Origin: CAZMCC01 sp964564695
Lineage (GTDB): Bacteria; Planctomycetota; Phycisphaerae; Phycisphaerales; UBA1924
Direction of reading: 5' to 3'
Length of the DNA stretch: 38,629 nucleotides
NCBI GenBank assembly: GCA_964564695.1
Contig: CAZMCC010000027.1
Coordinates: 1-38,629 of the forward strand
Shown here: positions 20,301 to 27,334 of the stretch, piece by piece
Layout of the letters: every line of letters starts with the position of its first letter
Numbering within the stretch: the stretch's first letter is position 1
The notes under the pieces: model-generated
Databases searched by the model: none
Told to the model about the DNA's origin: nothing
The model's input: the letters and a program-made list of their open reading frames with translations, nothing else
Made by a program: the position numbers and the translations under genes

Positions 20301-23300
20301 TCGTCGGCTCGGCCGTCACTTCCAACGGCTTGCGCCCGGGTGGGGGGGGCGCCACCGTCGCCGCCAGGATCGGCGTCGCCGACGCCACCAGCCGCTTCGA
20401 GTCCACCTTCGCCGGCGTAAACGTCGCGACCGTCCGCTCGCCCTGGTCCGCCGGCCGGTCCAGTTGCTCGATGATCGTCTTCGCCAGATCGATCGTGCTC
20501 GCCGGCGCCGACACCATCAGCGAGTTCGTCCGCTCGTCCGCCTCCACCCGCACCTGCGGCGGGCGCGGCAGCTGCCCGCGATTCGCCCGCATGATCGCGC
20601 TGAGCACCCGCGGGTCGTTCTCCTGCTGCTCCGCCAGCAGCCGCTGCACCGTCTGCGCAATCTGGGCCGCGTTCACGTGCTTGAGCTCGAACGTCCCCAC
20701 GCTCGCCACGTTGTCGTTCACCGGGCGCACGTCGAGCTGCTTGACGATCTCCTCAACTTTGTTGAGGTCCGCCTCGGCGCCCGACAGCACCAGCGCGTTG
20801 CTCCCCGCGGTCGCGGCCGCGATCACCCGCCCGCCCGTGGGCAGGTCCATCGTCGCCAGTGCCCCGGAAATCGTCCCCGCGGCCTGCTGCGCATCGGCAA
20901 ACATCAGCGGCACCACCCGCACCACGTTCTTCCCCGCCTGTGCCGCCGGCGTGTCCAGCGCGTTGATCAGCTGCTCCGCCACCTGCTGCGCCCCCTCCGG
21001 CGCCGTCACGATCAACGTGTTCGTCGGCACATCCGCCGCGACGTCGAGCAGGCTCTTGATGTCCGTAACCGCCCGCCCATCCTCCGCCTCCTGCTCCCGC
21101 ACCCGCGCGGCGAGCAACCGATCGAGCAGCGGCTGCAGCCGATCCGCCCGCGCGTGCCGGAGCGCGTACATCTTGATCCCGGTCGTCGGCCGCTCCGGCG
21201 CCGCGTCCAGCTCCTCCACGATCTGCTCCACCCGGTCGAACACCGCGCTGGGCCCGCTGATCACGAGCGTCCGCGTCGTCGCCTCGGGCGCCACCGTGAA
21301 CGGCGCTCGCGCCCCGCCATCAGTCGGCGCAAGCCCCAGCCCGTTCGCCGTCGCCAGGTTCCGCAGCGTCGCCGCCACCGTCTCCGGGTTCGCGCGCACG
21401 AGCTTGTACGTCCGGATCTCCGTGTCCGCCGCCGCCTGCTGCCGGTCGAGCTGCTCCACGATCTGCTCGAAGCTCGCCATCCGCGCCAGCGGCGCATCGA
21501 CGATCAGCGAATTCGTCCCCCGGTCTGCCCGCACGATGATCTCGCGCGGCGGCTTCAGGTCGGGCCGAGGCGTCCCGTTCCGATCCCGCGGGATCGGCGG
21601 TTCGGGATACATCTGGTCGATCGTCTGCGCCAGCTCGCTCGCCTGCGCCACCTTCAAGGGGAAGATCCGCATCTCCCGCCCGCTCGCGTCCAGCTTGGCC
21701 GTCTCGTTGAATTCCGCGACCAGCGTCTCGATCTCCGGGAACACGTCCGGGTGCGCCGACACGATCAGCGTGTTCGTCGCCGCGTCCGGCGTGATGTCCA
21801 CCGGACGGCTGTTCCGTTCCTCCACCGGACGCTGCGCGAAGCTCTGGTTCAGAACCGCCGCGACGCTCGTCGCCTCCGTCGTCTTCAGCCGCAGGATCCG
21901 CAACGGCGGCCGCTCCGCCGTCCGCTGATTATCCATGTTCTTGACAAGCTGCTCGATCACCGCGAGCTGCCCCGGCTGCGCCGCCACCAGCAGCGCGTTC
22001 GCCGTCGGCACCGCCTCGATCACCGGCGCCGGCTGCCCCGACGCCGTCACCGGCGCGCTCGCCGCCACCAGCTCACCCAGGAACGCCGCCGCCTCCACGG
22101 CCTTCGCGTGCCTCAGCTCGATCAGCCGCACCTCGCGCGCCGGACCGGCCAGCTTCCCAAGCTCCTCGGCGATCTGCGAGAACTTCGCCAGCGACGCCCC
22201 GTCGCCCGTCGCGAGAATGCTGTTGCTCGCCTCATCCACCGTCGCGCTCAGCGTCCCCGCATCCGCGCCCCCGCGCTGCCGGAGATACGCCGGCATCGCC
22301 TTGTCGAGCAGCGCCTTGGCCGACCCGCTCGCCGGCCGGATCACCCGCAGCGATTTGTCGCTCGGCCCCGACGCGTCGATCGACTTGATCACCTGCTCGA
22401 TCACCGCGAACTGCTCCGGCCGCGCACGCACGATCAGCTTGCCCAGCTCGTCCACCCCCTCGATCGTCGGCTCCACATACGCCGACCCGTCCGAGGGCGT
22501 CAGCATCGGCCGCAGCAGGCGCGTCGCCCGCGGCGCCGCCTCGCTGGGCCTCACACCCTTCACATCGAACGTCCGGCTCTCGGTCGCGACCGTCGCCGAC
22601 GCCTCCGTCGACTTGAGCAACCCGCTGAACGCCTCGATCCCCGCCTTCGAGCCCACGAGCGTCGCCGTCGTGCTCGTCGCGTCGTAATCCGCCGTCACCG
22701 GGTCCGTCTTCGACCGCGAGTCCAGCTTCCATAGCTCGCTCGCCCGCTTGAGCGCCGCCGCCGGGTCCGGCGCGCTGACCTTCACCAGCCGAACCTCGCG
22801 CGCAAGCTGCGGCGGCAGATCCATCGACCGCAGCAAGTCCCGCACGCTCTCCACGTCCCCCGCCGGCCCGGCCAGCACGATCCCGTTCCCGTCGGGCGTG
22901 GGCGCCGACCGCACCGTCGCCGCCTGCTTGGGCGAGAGCAGCCGCGTCAGCACGCTCTGGGCCGCCGCCGGCGTGATGTTCTCGAACATCACCACCACGC
23001 CCCGCGTCTCGGCCACCGGTTTCACGCTCGAGGGCCCGTCACGCCCGCTCGCTGTCGCGCCCGGGTCCAGTTCGTTCATCAGCGCCGCCGCTTCCGCCAG
23101 CTGCGCGCCCGACCCCACCACCGCCACTTTCGCCGCCGAGTCCATCGCCAGCACCGTCGGCTGCTTCTCCTTCGGCATCGCACTGAACAGGTCCGTCAGC
23201 TTCTTCGCCACGTCCGCCGGCGCCGCCGCCCCCATCGAAAACGTCACCATCTCCCGCGTCCCCGCGTCGCTCTCGGGAACGTCGAGCAGCCTCACCAGCT

Positions 23301-24489
23301 CCTCGACCGTCGCCAGCCGGCTCTGCGGCCCCACCGCCAGGATCGAATTCGTCCGCACGTCCGGCTGCAGATTCAGCCCCGGCGTCGCATCGTCCTGCAC
23401 CGTCTGGCGCTCACCCTTCGCGTTGACGAGCACCGTCGTCCGCTTCTCGGCAACCAGGCCCGCGAGGCTCTTCGCCACCGCCTCCGCCTTCGCGTACTTC
23501 AGCGGGAACACCTTCACCAGCTGGTCCGTCGGCGGCGTCGCGTCGAGCGTCTGGATGACCTCCCGAGTCCGCCGCACGTTCGCCGCCGTGTCCACCAGTA
23601 CCAGCGCGTTCTGCTGCAGGAGCGCCGACACCCCGCCGTACTTGCCCATGAAGGGCTTGAGCTGCTCCGCCATCGGACCCGCCGACGCGTTGATGAGCGG
23701 CACCACCACCGTCACGATCTCGATCCCGCCCACGTCCGCAGGCACCTTGTCCAGGAACTTCTGCCCCGCCGTCTTCGCGTCCTCGAGCTTGGTCAGCAGC
23801 AGGAAGTTCTCCTCGCGCCGCAGCTGCAAACCGTGCATGTACAGCAGCCGGTTCACGATCTCCATCGCCTGCTGCAGCGTGTACGTCTCCCCGCTGATGA
23901 ACGTCACCGGCGCCTTGGGCGCCTCCGCCTCGCGGATCACCGGCAGACCGAACTCGCGCGACATGAAGTCCAGCACCAGGTCGTACGGCGCATCCTTGAA
24001 GTTAAACCCCACCGGCTTCGCCCCCGGCGCCTGCGCCGGCGGCGCAGGAGGCGTCACCACCGACTGAACAGGTGGGGGGGGCGGCGGCACGGCCGGCACA
24101 ACCGGAGCCTCCGGCTTCGCCTCGGGCTTCCCGTCCGGCTTCGCTTCACCCTTTCCCTCGGCCTTTCCTGTCGGTTGCGCCGGGGAGTCCTTTGTCGGTT
24201 GCCCCTCAGGCTTAGGGATGGCCGGATTCGGCTGCGCGGGCGCGCCCTCCGGCTTGGGCGCAGGAACCGGCGCCTTCGGATCCGCCGGCTGAGCCGTCAC
24301 CGGCGCCGCAGCCACAGGAGTCGCGCTCGGCGCAGGGGCCGTCGGGGGCGCCGGCGGGGGGGGCTCATCAATCCGCACCCCACCCAGCGACATCGCCTGC
24401 CCCGCCGCGAGGATGATCGCCGCCATCACCACCGGTCCACACCCCTGCCGGGCGTCCGAGGTGAAGGTGGAGGGAGTCTGCTGTGCCAT
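11383..24489 (-). CDS. gspD: Giant GspD-like secretin with about 45 N1-type repeats
   Basis: This 4368-residue outer-membrane secretin is about six times the usual size. Order of parts: basic N-terminus and hydrophobic leader (about 17-37); Pro/Ala/Lys/Glu-rich spacer (about 42-160); N0-like domain (about 161-240, FKDAPYDLVLDFMSREFGLP); about 45 tandem N1/secretin_N-type repeats averaging 84 residues (about 255-4048); secretin barrel domain (about 4049-4280). The barrel has LSRPQILVRNNEKAHIQVGE, VVIGGLI and VPLLGDIPGVGEVFKSR. A basic/Pro-rich tail ends the protein. Each repeat follows the pattern xxLKHADAxxVAxxL...RTNSLIVSG...IxxLIxxLD. The start is the ATG at 24489 because AGGAGG lies 5 nt upstream; an ATG 8 codons earlier lacks this. 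It lies 110 bp after gspM/C and overlaps the downstream lipoprotein gene as ATGA. The frame is intact and the repeats are divergent, which argues against an assembly artefact. Confidence 0.95.
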   Translation of the reverse strand: MAQQTPSTFTSDARQGCGPVVMAAIILAAGQAMSLGGVRIDEPPPPAPPTAPAPSATPVAAAPVTAQPADPKAPVPAPKPEGAPAQPNPAIPKPEGQPTKDSPAQPTGKAEGKGEAKPDGKPEAKPEAPVVPAVPPPPPPVQSVVTPPAPPAQAPGAKPVGFNFKDAPYDLVLDFMSREFGLPVIREAEAPKAPVTFISGETYTLQQAMEIVNRLLYMHGLQLRREENFLLLTKLEDAKTAGQKFLDKVPADVGGIEIVTVVVPLINASAGPMAEQLKPFMGKYGGVSALLQQNALVLVDTAANVRRTREVIQTLDATPPTDQLVKVFPLKYAKAEAVAKSLAGLVAEKRTTVLVNAKGERQTVQDDATPGLNLQPDVRTNSILAVGPQSRLATVEELVRLLDVPESDAGTREMVTFSMGAAAPADVAKKLTDLFSAMPKEKQPTVLAMDSAAKVAVVGSGAQLAEAAALMNELDPGATASGRDGPSSVKPVAETRGVVVMFENITPAAAQSVLTRLLSPKQAATVRSAPTPDGNGIVLAGPAGDVESVRDLLRSMDLPPQLAREVRLVKVSAPDPAAALKRASELWKLDSRSKTDPVTADYDATSTTATLVGSKAGIEAFSGLLKSTEASATVATESRTFDVKGVRPSEAAPRATRLLRPMLTPSDGSAYVEPTIEGVDELGKLIVRARPEQFAVIEQVIKSIDASGPSDKSLRVIRPASGSAKALLDKAMPAYLRQRGGADAGTLSATVDEASNSILATGDGASLAKFSQIAEELGKLAGPAREVRLIELRHAKAVEAAAFLGELVAASAPVTASGQPAPVIEAVPTANALLVAAQPGQLAVIEQLVKNMDNQRTAERPPLRILRLKTTEATSVAAVLNQSFAQRPVEERNSRPVDITPDAATNTLIVSAHPDVFPEIETLVAEFNETAKLDASGREMRIFPLKVAQASELAQTIDQMYPEPPIPRDRNGTPRPDLKPPREIIVRADRGTNSLIVDAPLARMASFEQIVEQLDRQQAAADTEIRTYKLVRANPETVAATLRNLATANGLGLAPTDGGARAPFTVAPEATTRTLVISGPSAVFDRVEQIVEELDAAPERPTTGIKMYALRHARADRLQPLLDRLLAARVREQEAEDGRAVTDIKSLLDVAADVPTNTLIVTAPEGAQQVAEQLINALDTPAAQAGKNVVRVVPLMFADAQQAAGTISGALATMDLPTGGRVIAAATAGSNALVLSGAEADLNKVEEIVKQLDVRPVNDNVASVGTFELKHVNAAQIAQTVQRLLAEQQENDPRVLSAIMRANRGQLPRPPQVRVEADERTNSLMVSAPASTIDLAKTIIEQLDRPADQGERTVATFTPAKVDSKRLVASATPILAATVAPPPPGRKPLEVTAEPTSGSVVVLGTPEQVAAAVRLLAELDDRAVNVPAMELALLPLKHADAVALAPVVEALLRDRSRWPADLRAAEAAGVAMAAPTVRGEPSGNRLVISAPGPLVAVAREVILAVDVPATIGSVGVKVFPLTKAKADAVAKVLTESMKAGKTASEPTPTATAEAGTNSVVVTGSPERLVKAAEVVASLEAAPQEGGVVVRTVFLQAAKAEQVAPMVQALLTRENVIDKLPSWERGYFLRQQGEQPREVKVVPERRLNAIVLAGPAGIVEIGEQIVRGLDVAPGGAVEQPVVRVIPLNAADATQVAASVQAVFASTQPTDPPAPAPVVRVDASSNAIIVRGDAEQVKAIEDVIAKLESTALAGSKELRLIPLDRSRADAGAMAEAIKKLLEQRGGTKVEIVPVEKLLERGAKKLPAPKRGGWVMPDPAKETRQVACGVASGDVDWAVHPVLKLWLSAAIGAVSEPDAVAGVGVAQDAAAADDDEGVLTIAVDPVTNSIVIVGAPRLAARVVELAEQLQKQMPAEPRRLRVVPLPESVDARAIAGILGGAVTQIGRSGPDNPAGFTGPVWVQADPAGGALLVAANDTDFEPVGELIAALARPSDATGLTVKVYPLVNTTAARVQAAMRDLLSPEPRGAQARRIRGLDVTVAGPDGKPATPTTHIEPDLVRMTADPAGASLVVAAPASALALIDRFVAMLDQSPTQDRLAIRRLEVANAKAEDAARTMQTLFDAQRQGPSASDSTKAMFVADGRTGAVLVTGTTAQLDEAQRLLSEIDRPMDDDGTQVAIITLNQVAASDVRRAVETIVGDRDPARRDSVRMSSADGSNLLIVRAKPEQIEQVKSIAAELDKAEVAGQASHAIKLERADAEAVAKAIVQFYDDRAKAQTRPGQRQPARRVAVVGDKRSSTLIVSASEADFAEVKGLVETFDKPAAARDLQFKVVELKNIRAGEIRTLLENVVDNINYPPGFWSRSEPKDTLVVEVNDRTNSVVLIGQGDAFGAIERVIQTLDVDRGAKLQQAVKAVRLKHADPRVVGTAVQSAMSTPDWPRWRGTDPDGVRTEVDPRSRTVILIGRQDKIDQATAYITQLDEAASTPDQSIESIGLKFARADQVANSLRQFFADRERSGGAQSPVAIIGSAEGNVIVVSAPPAELETVKQLVAQMDTADEGDGRKREIFTLRNGDPIEIAKTIGEQFPRSATAKDAAVIVTPQVNSRSLIVSAPEQVFEQVKALVDQLDAPPSAEEARITTVTLTTARAEDVAQSLTQALPKQVNVKVTPVRRTNSLLLTGSPEAIEIAMAQISKLDSEPARAQTEFRRIALKNADVTDAAYTLRQILGRRTAGPNEPVATVSTSTRDGTLLISATPDQFKEIEQVVAAIDVPTGSQRTTEFVPLKFADARETASALEVFYGRYAPEAATPGARSVTIIPNPAAKSLVISADAAEWAGIRALLEKLDNEQYDTSRRLEILALKHADASSIANSLNEAFAAPIRAELERQRAARERRGGGAARPGENGGPDLPPVLIEGQETVSVVAERVTNSLIVSAGREKLDRIKAVVAQLDVPEFARLPEARIIPLKAGPATQFAQTLRAMFVEAGRPAGSGAPGGVRSVLILGDDKAGALIVRADESQFAQIKALAETLQQEGDRSRASVRVLRLANIPAARILPTLRTTFAPVAQQAGETMAIEVDRTTNAIVIASSQVLFEQMEKVARELDGPPPAPGDKPEIVPGLGQTVTVLDLSNLSPEQMRTLLEQVGVTKTQPTDRPGVVSEPVTLVAMTSRRAIAVVANPKDAEAVAALVKALDAEPSFAEQDVAFVRLKTARAQAVVAAVEQLLRPVPAGAQGAAGSTPVAAALAEQIRRLSVHRDGVDQPNVGVDLSKPLRIIAEGQTNSVVIASTKENVKAMREIVGMLDALPIGDNVVVRFFPLTNAAATRVGAVVKDLFSQGERLRTPVGTTIPAMPTTEVGKALAGQVAISIDERTNTLVAAGREEAVALVEVLVREMDSGHNAGWIEPRVIPLKHADASRLSRTLTTMFQGTQASTPEGEALRRQIGRLRVPSGVPGDASKVDADAFAPLSTFVVVPDTQLNALLVVGSPANIAAVTELTKMLDIPAAAAENTVRLFTLKYAAADRVSTVLREVFKQQATTGVIRPEDDLILSVDLRSNTLVVSTSERSFGVVEKLVERLDAQPMDPTVGLHVITVEEGDVTLLAPKIERLMKERIDSATRAGSVKAPSDSFSVQPDPATRSLIVVASDENLAIVKDLVQVLVKGAQTVSGGQVTEVVQVSTGRVDDLLPAVREMYVERENTKRGADAVRVTANPRLNAIVVSGTAEDVAAIRELVERLESTPVNAVTEMRRIELKQADAQEVVVLLQSVLAGRPLGGGRVGSRQAQLLRFIRDTEASRIEAAGKPPSEAEISGAIQEQVTITAERRTNSVFVVAPARLMVLVEQMIADLDTTSAGARTIEIFKLKNADARQMADVLRDLFNLRQEGNQLVLVPGRPPTREPGAEPALEVEGAPAFGSNLFPTSDERQALAITIDPRTNYLIVSATGEYLDQVRQVVESLDKVEANEREQLVYDLRNAKAAEVATTLREYFKSEADTVRQTLGDERAGSLLRLLEREVTVQGDQKSNRLLIGVSPRYKEAIDRIVQELDSTPPQVMIQVLLAEVTLDASESWGMNISIAPFGDRNYNGAFLAAGAGVATALGVPNLTVASDDFALLIRALEAQGRLEVLSRPQILVRNNEKAHIQVGEDVAITDGVDTYNNGNSRATITRQKVGVILDVTPSISADGFVNMQVQPEISAVSARTTQISENFAAPIIDLRTVTTNVSVRDGETVVIGGLIQTREEERRSKVPLLGDIPGVGEVFKSRQYNRSKTELLVIITPKIVETGTEGAREQVRRITREELRRLSETKQIEAFTGPIDQVNEPGLNDRTPALPGVPRRRPNREEFPPPEPVGPRPEPGTGKAPEALPEVPR
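12346..23727 (-). repeat. Array of about 45 secretin_N (N1-like) domain repeats inside gspD
   Basis: I counted by eye about 45 units of roughly 65-160 residues, mostly 75-95. Each has a first half like xVFPLKYAKAEAVAKSL and a second half like RTNSLIVSAPxxxxxxIxxLIxxLD. Examples are RTNSILAVG, RTNSLMVSA, RTNSVVLIG, RTNSLLLTG and RTNTLVAAG. Units are clearly related but differ in most positions, so the array is old and maintained by selection. A few early units (about 3-7) are the most degenerate. Canonical GspD has an N0 followed by N1, N2 and N3. Confidence 0.9.
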
Positions 24490-24599
24490 GTGGGCCTCCT
24501 CGCGCTGCTGCACGAACTTGGGTTTCCCGAACAGATCGCCACCGCGCGAACCGCGGGGACGGGGGGTAGGGGGAATGAGGGTCAGTCTACCGCATCCTC

Positions 24600-25604
24600 T
24601 TACTGAGCCGACGCTTCGCGCTCGGCCAGACTCTTGTTGATTCCCACCGCAAAACGCTTTCCACCCTCTTCAAACACCGCCCGCTCCCCCGACGCATCCA
24701 CCAGCGTCGCCTCCAACACCTTCTCGCCAACCTTCACGACCTTCGTCGATCCGTTCCCCGCCTTCCCCGATCCCACCAGCCACACCTCCCACCCCGCGCT
24801 CCCGCGCACCACCGCCGTCACGCGGTAATCCCCATACCCCGGACCGCTCGATGGCGGCTTGGGCGCCGGGGCCGCCGGCGCCAGCTCCTGCTGCACCGTC
24901 ACCGGCGGGGCGGCGGGTGGGGGGGGCGGCTCGCGGAACCGGTTCGACGTGGAGATCACCGCCCACCGCTCCAGCACCGCCGCGTCCGGCTCAGTCCACC
25001 GCGCCGCGTTGGGATCGCGCGCCGCCGCAAACTCCGCCTCCGGCACATACAGCGTCACCATGTCCACCGTCAGGTCCACGAACTCGCGCTTCGCCCCGCT
25101 GGGGATCAGCACGAACCGGTCGATCCGGTGCACCCACTTCTGCGCGTCGAGCGTCGCCAGCGCCCGCACGATCTCATCGAGCTCCCCGCGGGCCGTGAAC
25201 GTGATCGGCACCTCGTAGAAGTCCGTGCTCCCGCGCTTCGCGCCAAGGTCGTCCGCCTTCGCCGTCGCCGGGCTCGCCACCGGCAGCGCCGGCCGCGTCG
25301 CCACCTTCGGGTCGATCAGCCGCAGCCGCGTCGCAATCTGGTTCACCACCGACCGCGCCTCGGCCGCCACCTCTTCCTCGCTCCGCCCCAGGCTCGACGC
25401 CCCAAATGCCTTCAGCCGCTGCCGCTCCGCCGCCATGCCCTCCAGCTCGTCCTCGCGCTTCGACACCGCCTCGCGATACAGCCGGATCTCCTTGTCCAAC
25501 CCGTCCCGCGGCGTCTTGTAATAGTTCCGATACGCCGTGAGCCCCCCAAGGCCCACGATCGCCACGCCCCCCACCAGCACAACCAATCGCATCGCCGGAG
25601 TCAT
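24600..25604 (-). CDS. Inner-membrane assembly protein, GspM/PilO-like with GspC/PilP-like C-terminus
   Basis: This 334-residue protein has one N-terminal membrane helix (about 6-25), a charged coiled-coil-like stretch (about 34-66) and a PilO/GspM-like periplasmic domain (about 85-195). Then come ERWAVISTSNRFREPPPPP (212-230) and a C-terminal small beta domain (about 258-321, YRVTAVVRGSAGWEVWLVG ... KVVKVGEKVLEATLVD). A 'NxFRxPPPP' linker before a small beta domain is typical of GspC homology regions and PilP, which bind the secretin N0 domain. The protein therefore looks like a GspM+GspC (PilO+PilP) fusion linking the inner-membrane platform to the giant secretin. The ATG at 25604 overlaps the gspL stop as ATGA. 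The fusion call is by pattern only. Confidence 0.72.
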   Translation of the reverse strand: MTPAMRLVVLVGGVAIVGLGGLTAYRNYYKTPRDGLDKEIRLYREAVSKREDELEGMAAERQRLKAFGASSLGRSEEEVAAEARSVVNQIATRLRLIDPKVATRPALPVASPATAKADDLGAKRGSTDFYEVPITFTARGELDEIVRALATLDAQKWVHRIDRFVLIPSGAKREFVDLTVDMVTLYVPEAEFAAARDPNAARWTEPDAAVLERWAVISTSNRFREPPPPPAAPPVTVQQELAPAAPAPKPPSSGPGYGDYRVTAVVRGSAGWEVWLVGSGKAGNGSTKVVKVGEKVLEATLVDASGERAVFEEGGKRFAVGINKSLAEREASAQ

Positions 25605-27334
25605 GCGCCACCCCCGCTCTTCGTCGCCGCGCCCGCATCAGCCGGCGCAGGGTTCGCGGGCGCGCCCGCAGGCGCCGCCGGGCTCGCGCCCGGCGCAGTC
25701 GCCGGCGCCGTTGTCGGCACCGCCGCCGGTTGCTCCGGTGGTGTCGGTGGAGGCGTTTGGGGGGGGGGGGGGGGCGGGGTGGGGGTCACCGCCCGCGGCT
25801 GTCTCGACGTGAGCAGCCAGTTGAAACTCTCCGGCGTCTCCGCCCCGCGCGATTCGATCGTGTACCGGTCATCCGCGACAAACGCCGCCCGCACCGCGTC
25901 CAGCGCCCCCGGGCGGCGCGAGCGCCCCTGCAGCGTGATCCGCCCGATGAACGACCCCGTCCACGTCCCCAGCGCATAGCGCCGCTCGCCGCCCTTGGGC
26001 AGCGAGAAGTCCACCGCCGACTCCCCCGTCCCCTCGATGCGGTCGACCATCACCTCGCCCGGCCCCGGCAGCCGTTCGCCGAGCACGAGCAGGTGGCTCA
26101 GCCAGTCCCCCCGCTCGCGCTTCCAGATCTCCGCGTGCTCGGCCCGCGCCTTGAGCCGCTGGTACGTCGTGTACTCCTTGCGGACCTCGTCCCAGCGCTT
26201 CTTGTACCCCGCGAGCTGGCGCTGCCGCGCCGCGAGGTCGAACTTCGCGACCGTCCACACCGTCCCCAGCACCAGGATCGCCGCCAGCGCCCCCAGCAGC
26301 ACACGCTGGCGCTTCGCCCCCGCCAGGTCCGGCGCCTTGCGCGGGTTGGCAAAATCCATCATCCCCCGCCCCACCACAGGCCCCGCGAGCAGGCCCGCGA
26401 GCGAGGCCACCAGCGTCCGGTCCTGCGCCGTCATCGTCGACGGCGGCGCGATGAACGCCGGATACCCCGCCGCCGCCGACGCCAGACCGGTCGCCGCCGA
26501 GCACGCGCTCGCCACGAGCTGCGCCGCCCGGTCGTCCCCCCCCACCGCCACCGCCTCCACCTCGACGCTCTCCGCGCCGACCCGGTAGCTCATCCACGTC
26601 CGCTTCGCCTCGACCCCCACGCGCTCGGCAAACTCCTCGAGCTCCTCGCCCCGGCGCGGCCGCACCAGATCCGTCGCCCGCGCGAACACGATCTGCCCGT
26701 CCTCGAGGATCACGAACTCCACCGACCCGCTCGAGACGCTCACTCCCAACGTCGACCCGCCCCGCCGCTGCGCCGCCTCCGCCAGCAGCACCCCCACGCC
26801 CTCGCACCGCAGGCTCACCCGCCCGACCTTGAACCCCGCCGCCTTCGCCACCGCGCGCCGCCAGTCCACCCGGTCGCTCTGCAGCGCCCCGGCCAGCACC
26901 CCCACCGGACCCGCCGGGGCCGCCTTCGTCGCCCGCTTCGCGTCCGCCGCCGCACCCATCGGCACAAAGTCGATCAGCGCGTTCTCCGCCGGCACCGTCA
27001 ATTGCCGCAGCATCTGCAGCTTCACCATCGCCGGCACATCGCTCGCCGGCGTCCCCGCCGGGAACGTCAACCTCTTGTGCACCACCTCCGCCCGCGGCAC
27101 CGCAAACACCACGCCCCACTTCCGCGCCGCCTTGTCCATCGACCCCTGCTTCAGCTCCTCCGCGATCCACGCCCCCACCGCCGCCGCGTCCGTCGCGTCC
27201 ACGCCCGACGGGCGCGCCGCCGTGATCCACGAATCCACACTCAGCCCGCTCCCCGTCGGCGCAGCACACACCGCGGCGAACCGGTCGCCCTCCAGATCAA
27301 TCGCCACCCGCGGCATCGGCTTGCTGATCTTCAC
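25601..27334 (-). CDS. gspL: GspL-like protein (PilM/PilN-like), T2SS inner-membrane platform
   Basis: This 577-residue protein has a cytoplasmic actin/PilM-like ATPase fold (about 8-330; AIDLEGDRFAAV, LGVSVSSGSVEFVILEDGQIVFARA), one membrane helix (345-363) and a PilN-like periplasmic part. That part has a coiled coil and an EVMVDRIEGTG region, then a long Pro/Ala-rich tail. GspL proteins connect the GspE ATPase to the periplasmic parts of the machine. I chose the GTG at 27334 because of GGGAGG 9 nt upstream. In the duplicate of this junction at 27682 the same GTG overlaps the gspK stop as GTGA, which is probably the true arrangement. The tail contains a run of 16 G on the plus strand (25759-25774), a proline run in the protein and a hotspot for length errors or slippage. 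Confidence 0.85.
   Translation of the reverse strand: MKISKPMPRVAIDLEGDRFAAVCAAPTGSGLSVDSWITAARPSGVDATDAAAVGAWIAEELKQGSMDKAARKWGVVFAVPRAEVVHKRLTFPAGTPASDVPAMVKLQMLRQLTVPAENALIDFVPMGAAADAKRATKAAPAGPVGVLAGALQSDRVDWRRAVAKAAGFKVGRVSLRCEGVGVLLAEAAQRRGGSTLGVSVSSGSVEFVILEDGQIVFARATDLVRPRRGEELEEFAERVGVEAKRTWMSYRVGAESVEVEAVAVGGDDRAAQLVASACSAATGLASAAAGYPAFIAPPSTMTAQDRTLVASLAGLLAGPVVGRGMMDFANPRKAPDLAGAKRQRVLLGALAAILVLGTVWTVAKFDLAARQRQLAGYKKRWDEVRKEYTTYQRLKARAEHAEIWKRERGDWLSHLLVLGERLPGPGEVMVDRIEGTGESAVDFSLPKGGERRYALGTWTGSFIGRITLQGRSRRPGALDAVRAAFVADDRYTIESRGAETPESFNWLLTSRQPRAVTPTPPPPPPQTPPPTPPEQPAAVPTTAPATAPGASPAAPAGAPANPAPADAGAATKSGGGA
25759..25774. repeat. Run of 16 G inside the gspL proline-rich tail
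   Basis: Sixteen consecutive G on the plus strand (C on the coding strand) encode part of a proline run near the C-terminus of gspL. Such runs slip in replication and are often miscounted in sequencing. A change of one or two bases would alter the last 50 or so residues and the overlap with the next gene. Confidence 0.9.

Noticed and set aside
12076..22734. An antisense open frame of 3552 codons on the plus strand opposite gspD
   Set aside because: Its codons are exactly opposite those of gspD, so it stays open only because TTA, CTA and TCA codons are not used over this stretch of gspD. Its translation is rich in Arg, His and Pro with no domain, and gspD is clearly real.
12346..23727. A CRISPR array or DNA-level satellite
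   Set aside because: Periodicity is at protein level (about 84 residues) with low DNA identity between units; there are no short identical repeats with unique spacers.
11383..24489. The giant secretin as a repeat-collapse or repeat-expansion artefact
   Set aside because: Repeats are divergent in sequence, the frame is intact for 13.1 kb, and leader, N0 and barrel occur once at the right ends. Misassembly would be expected to give near-identical units.
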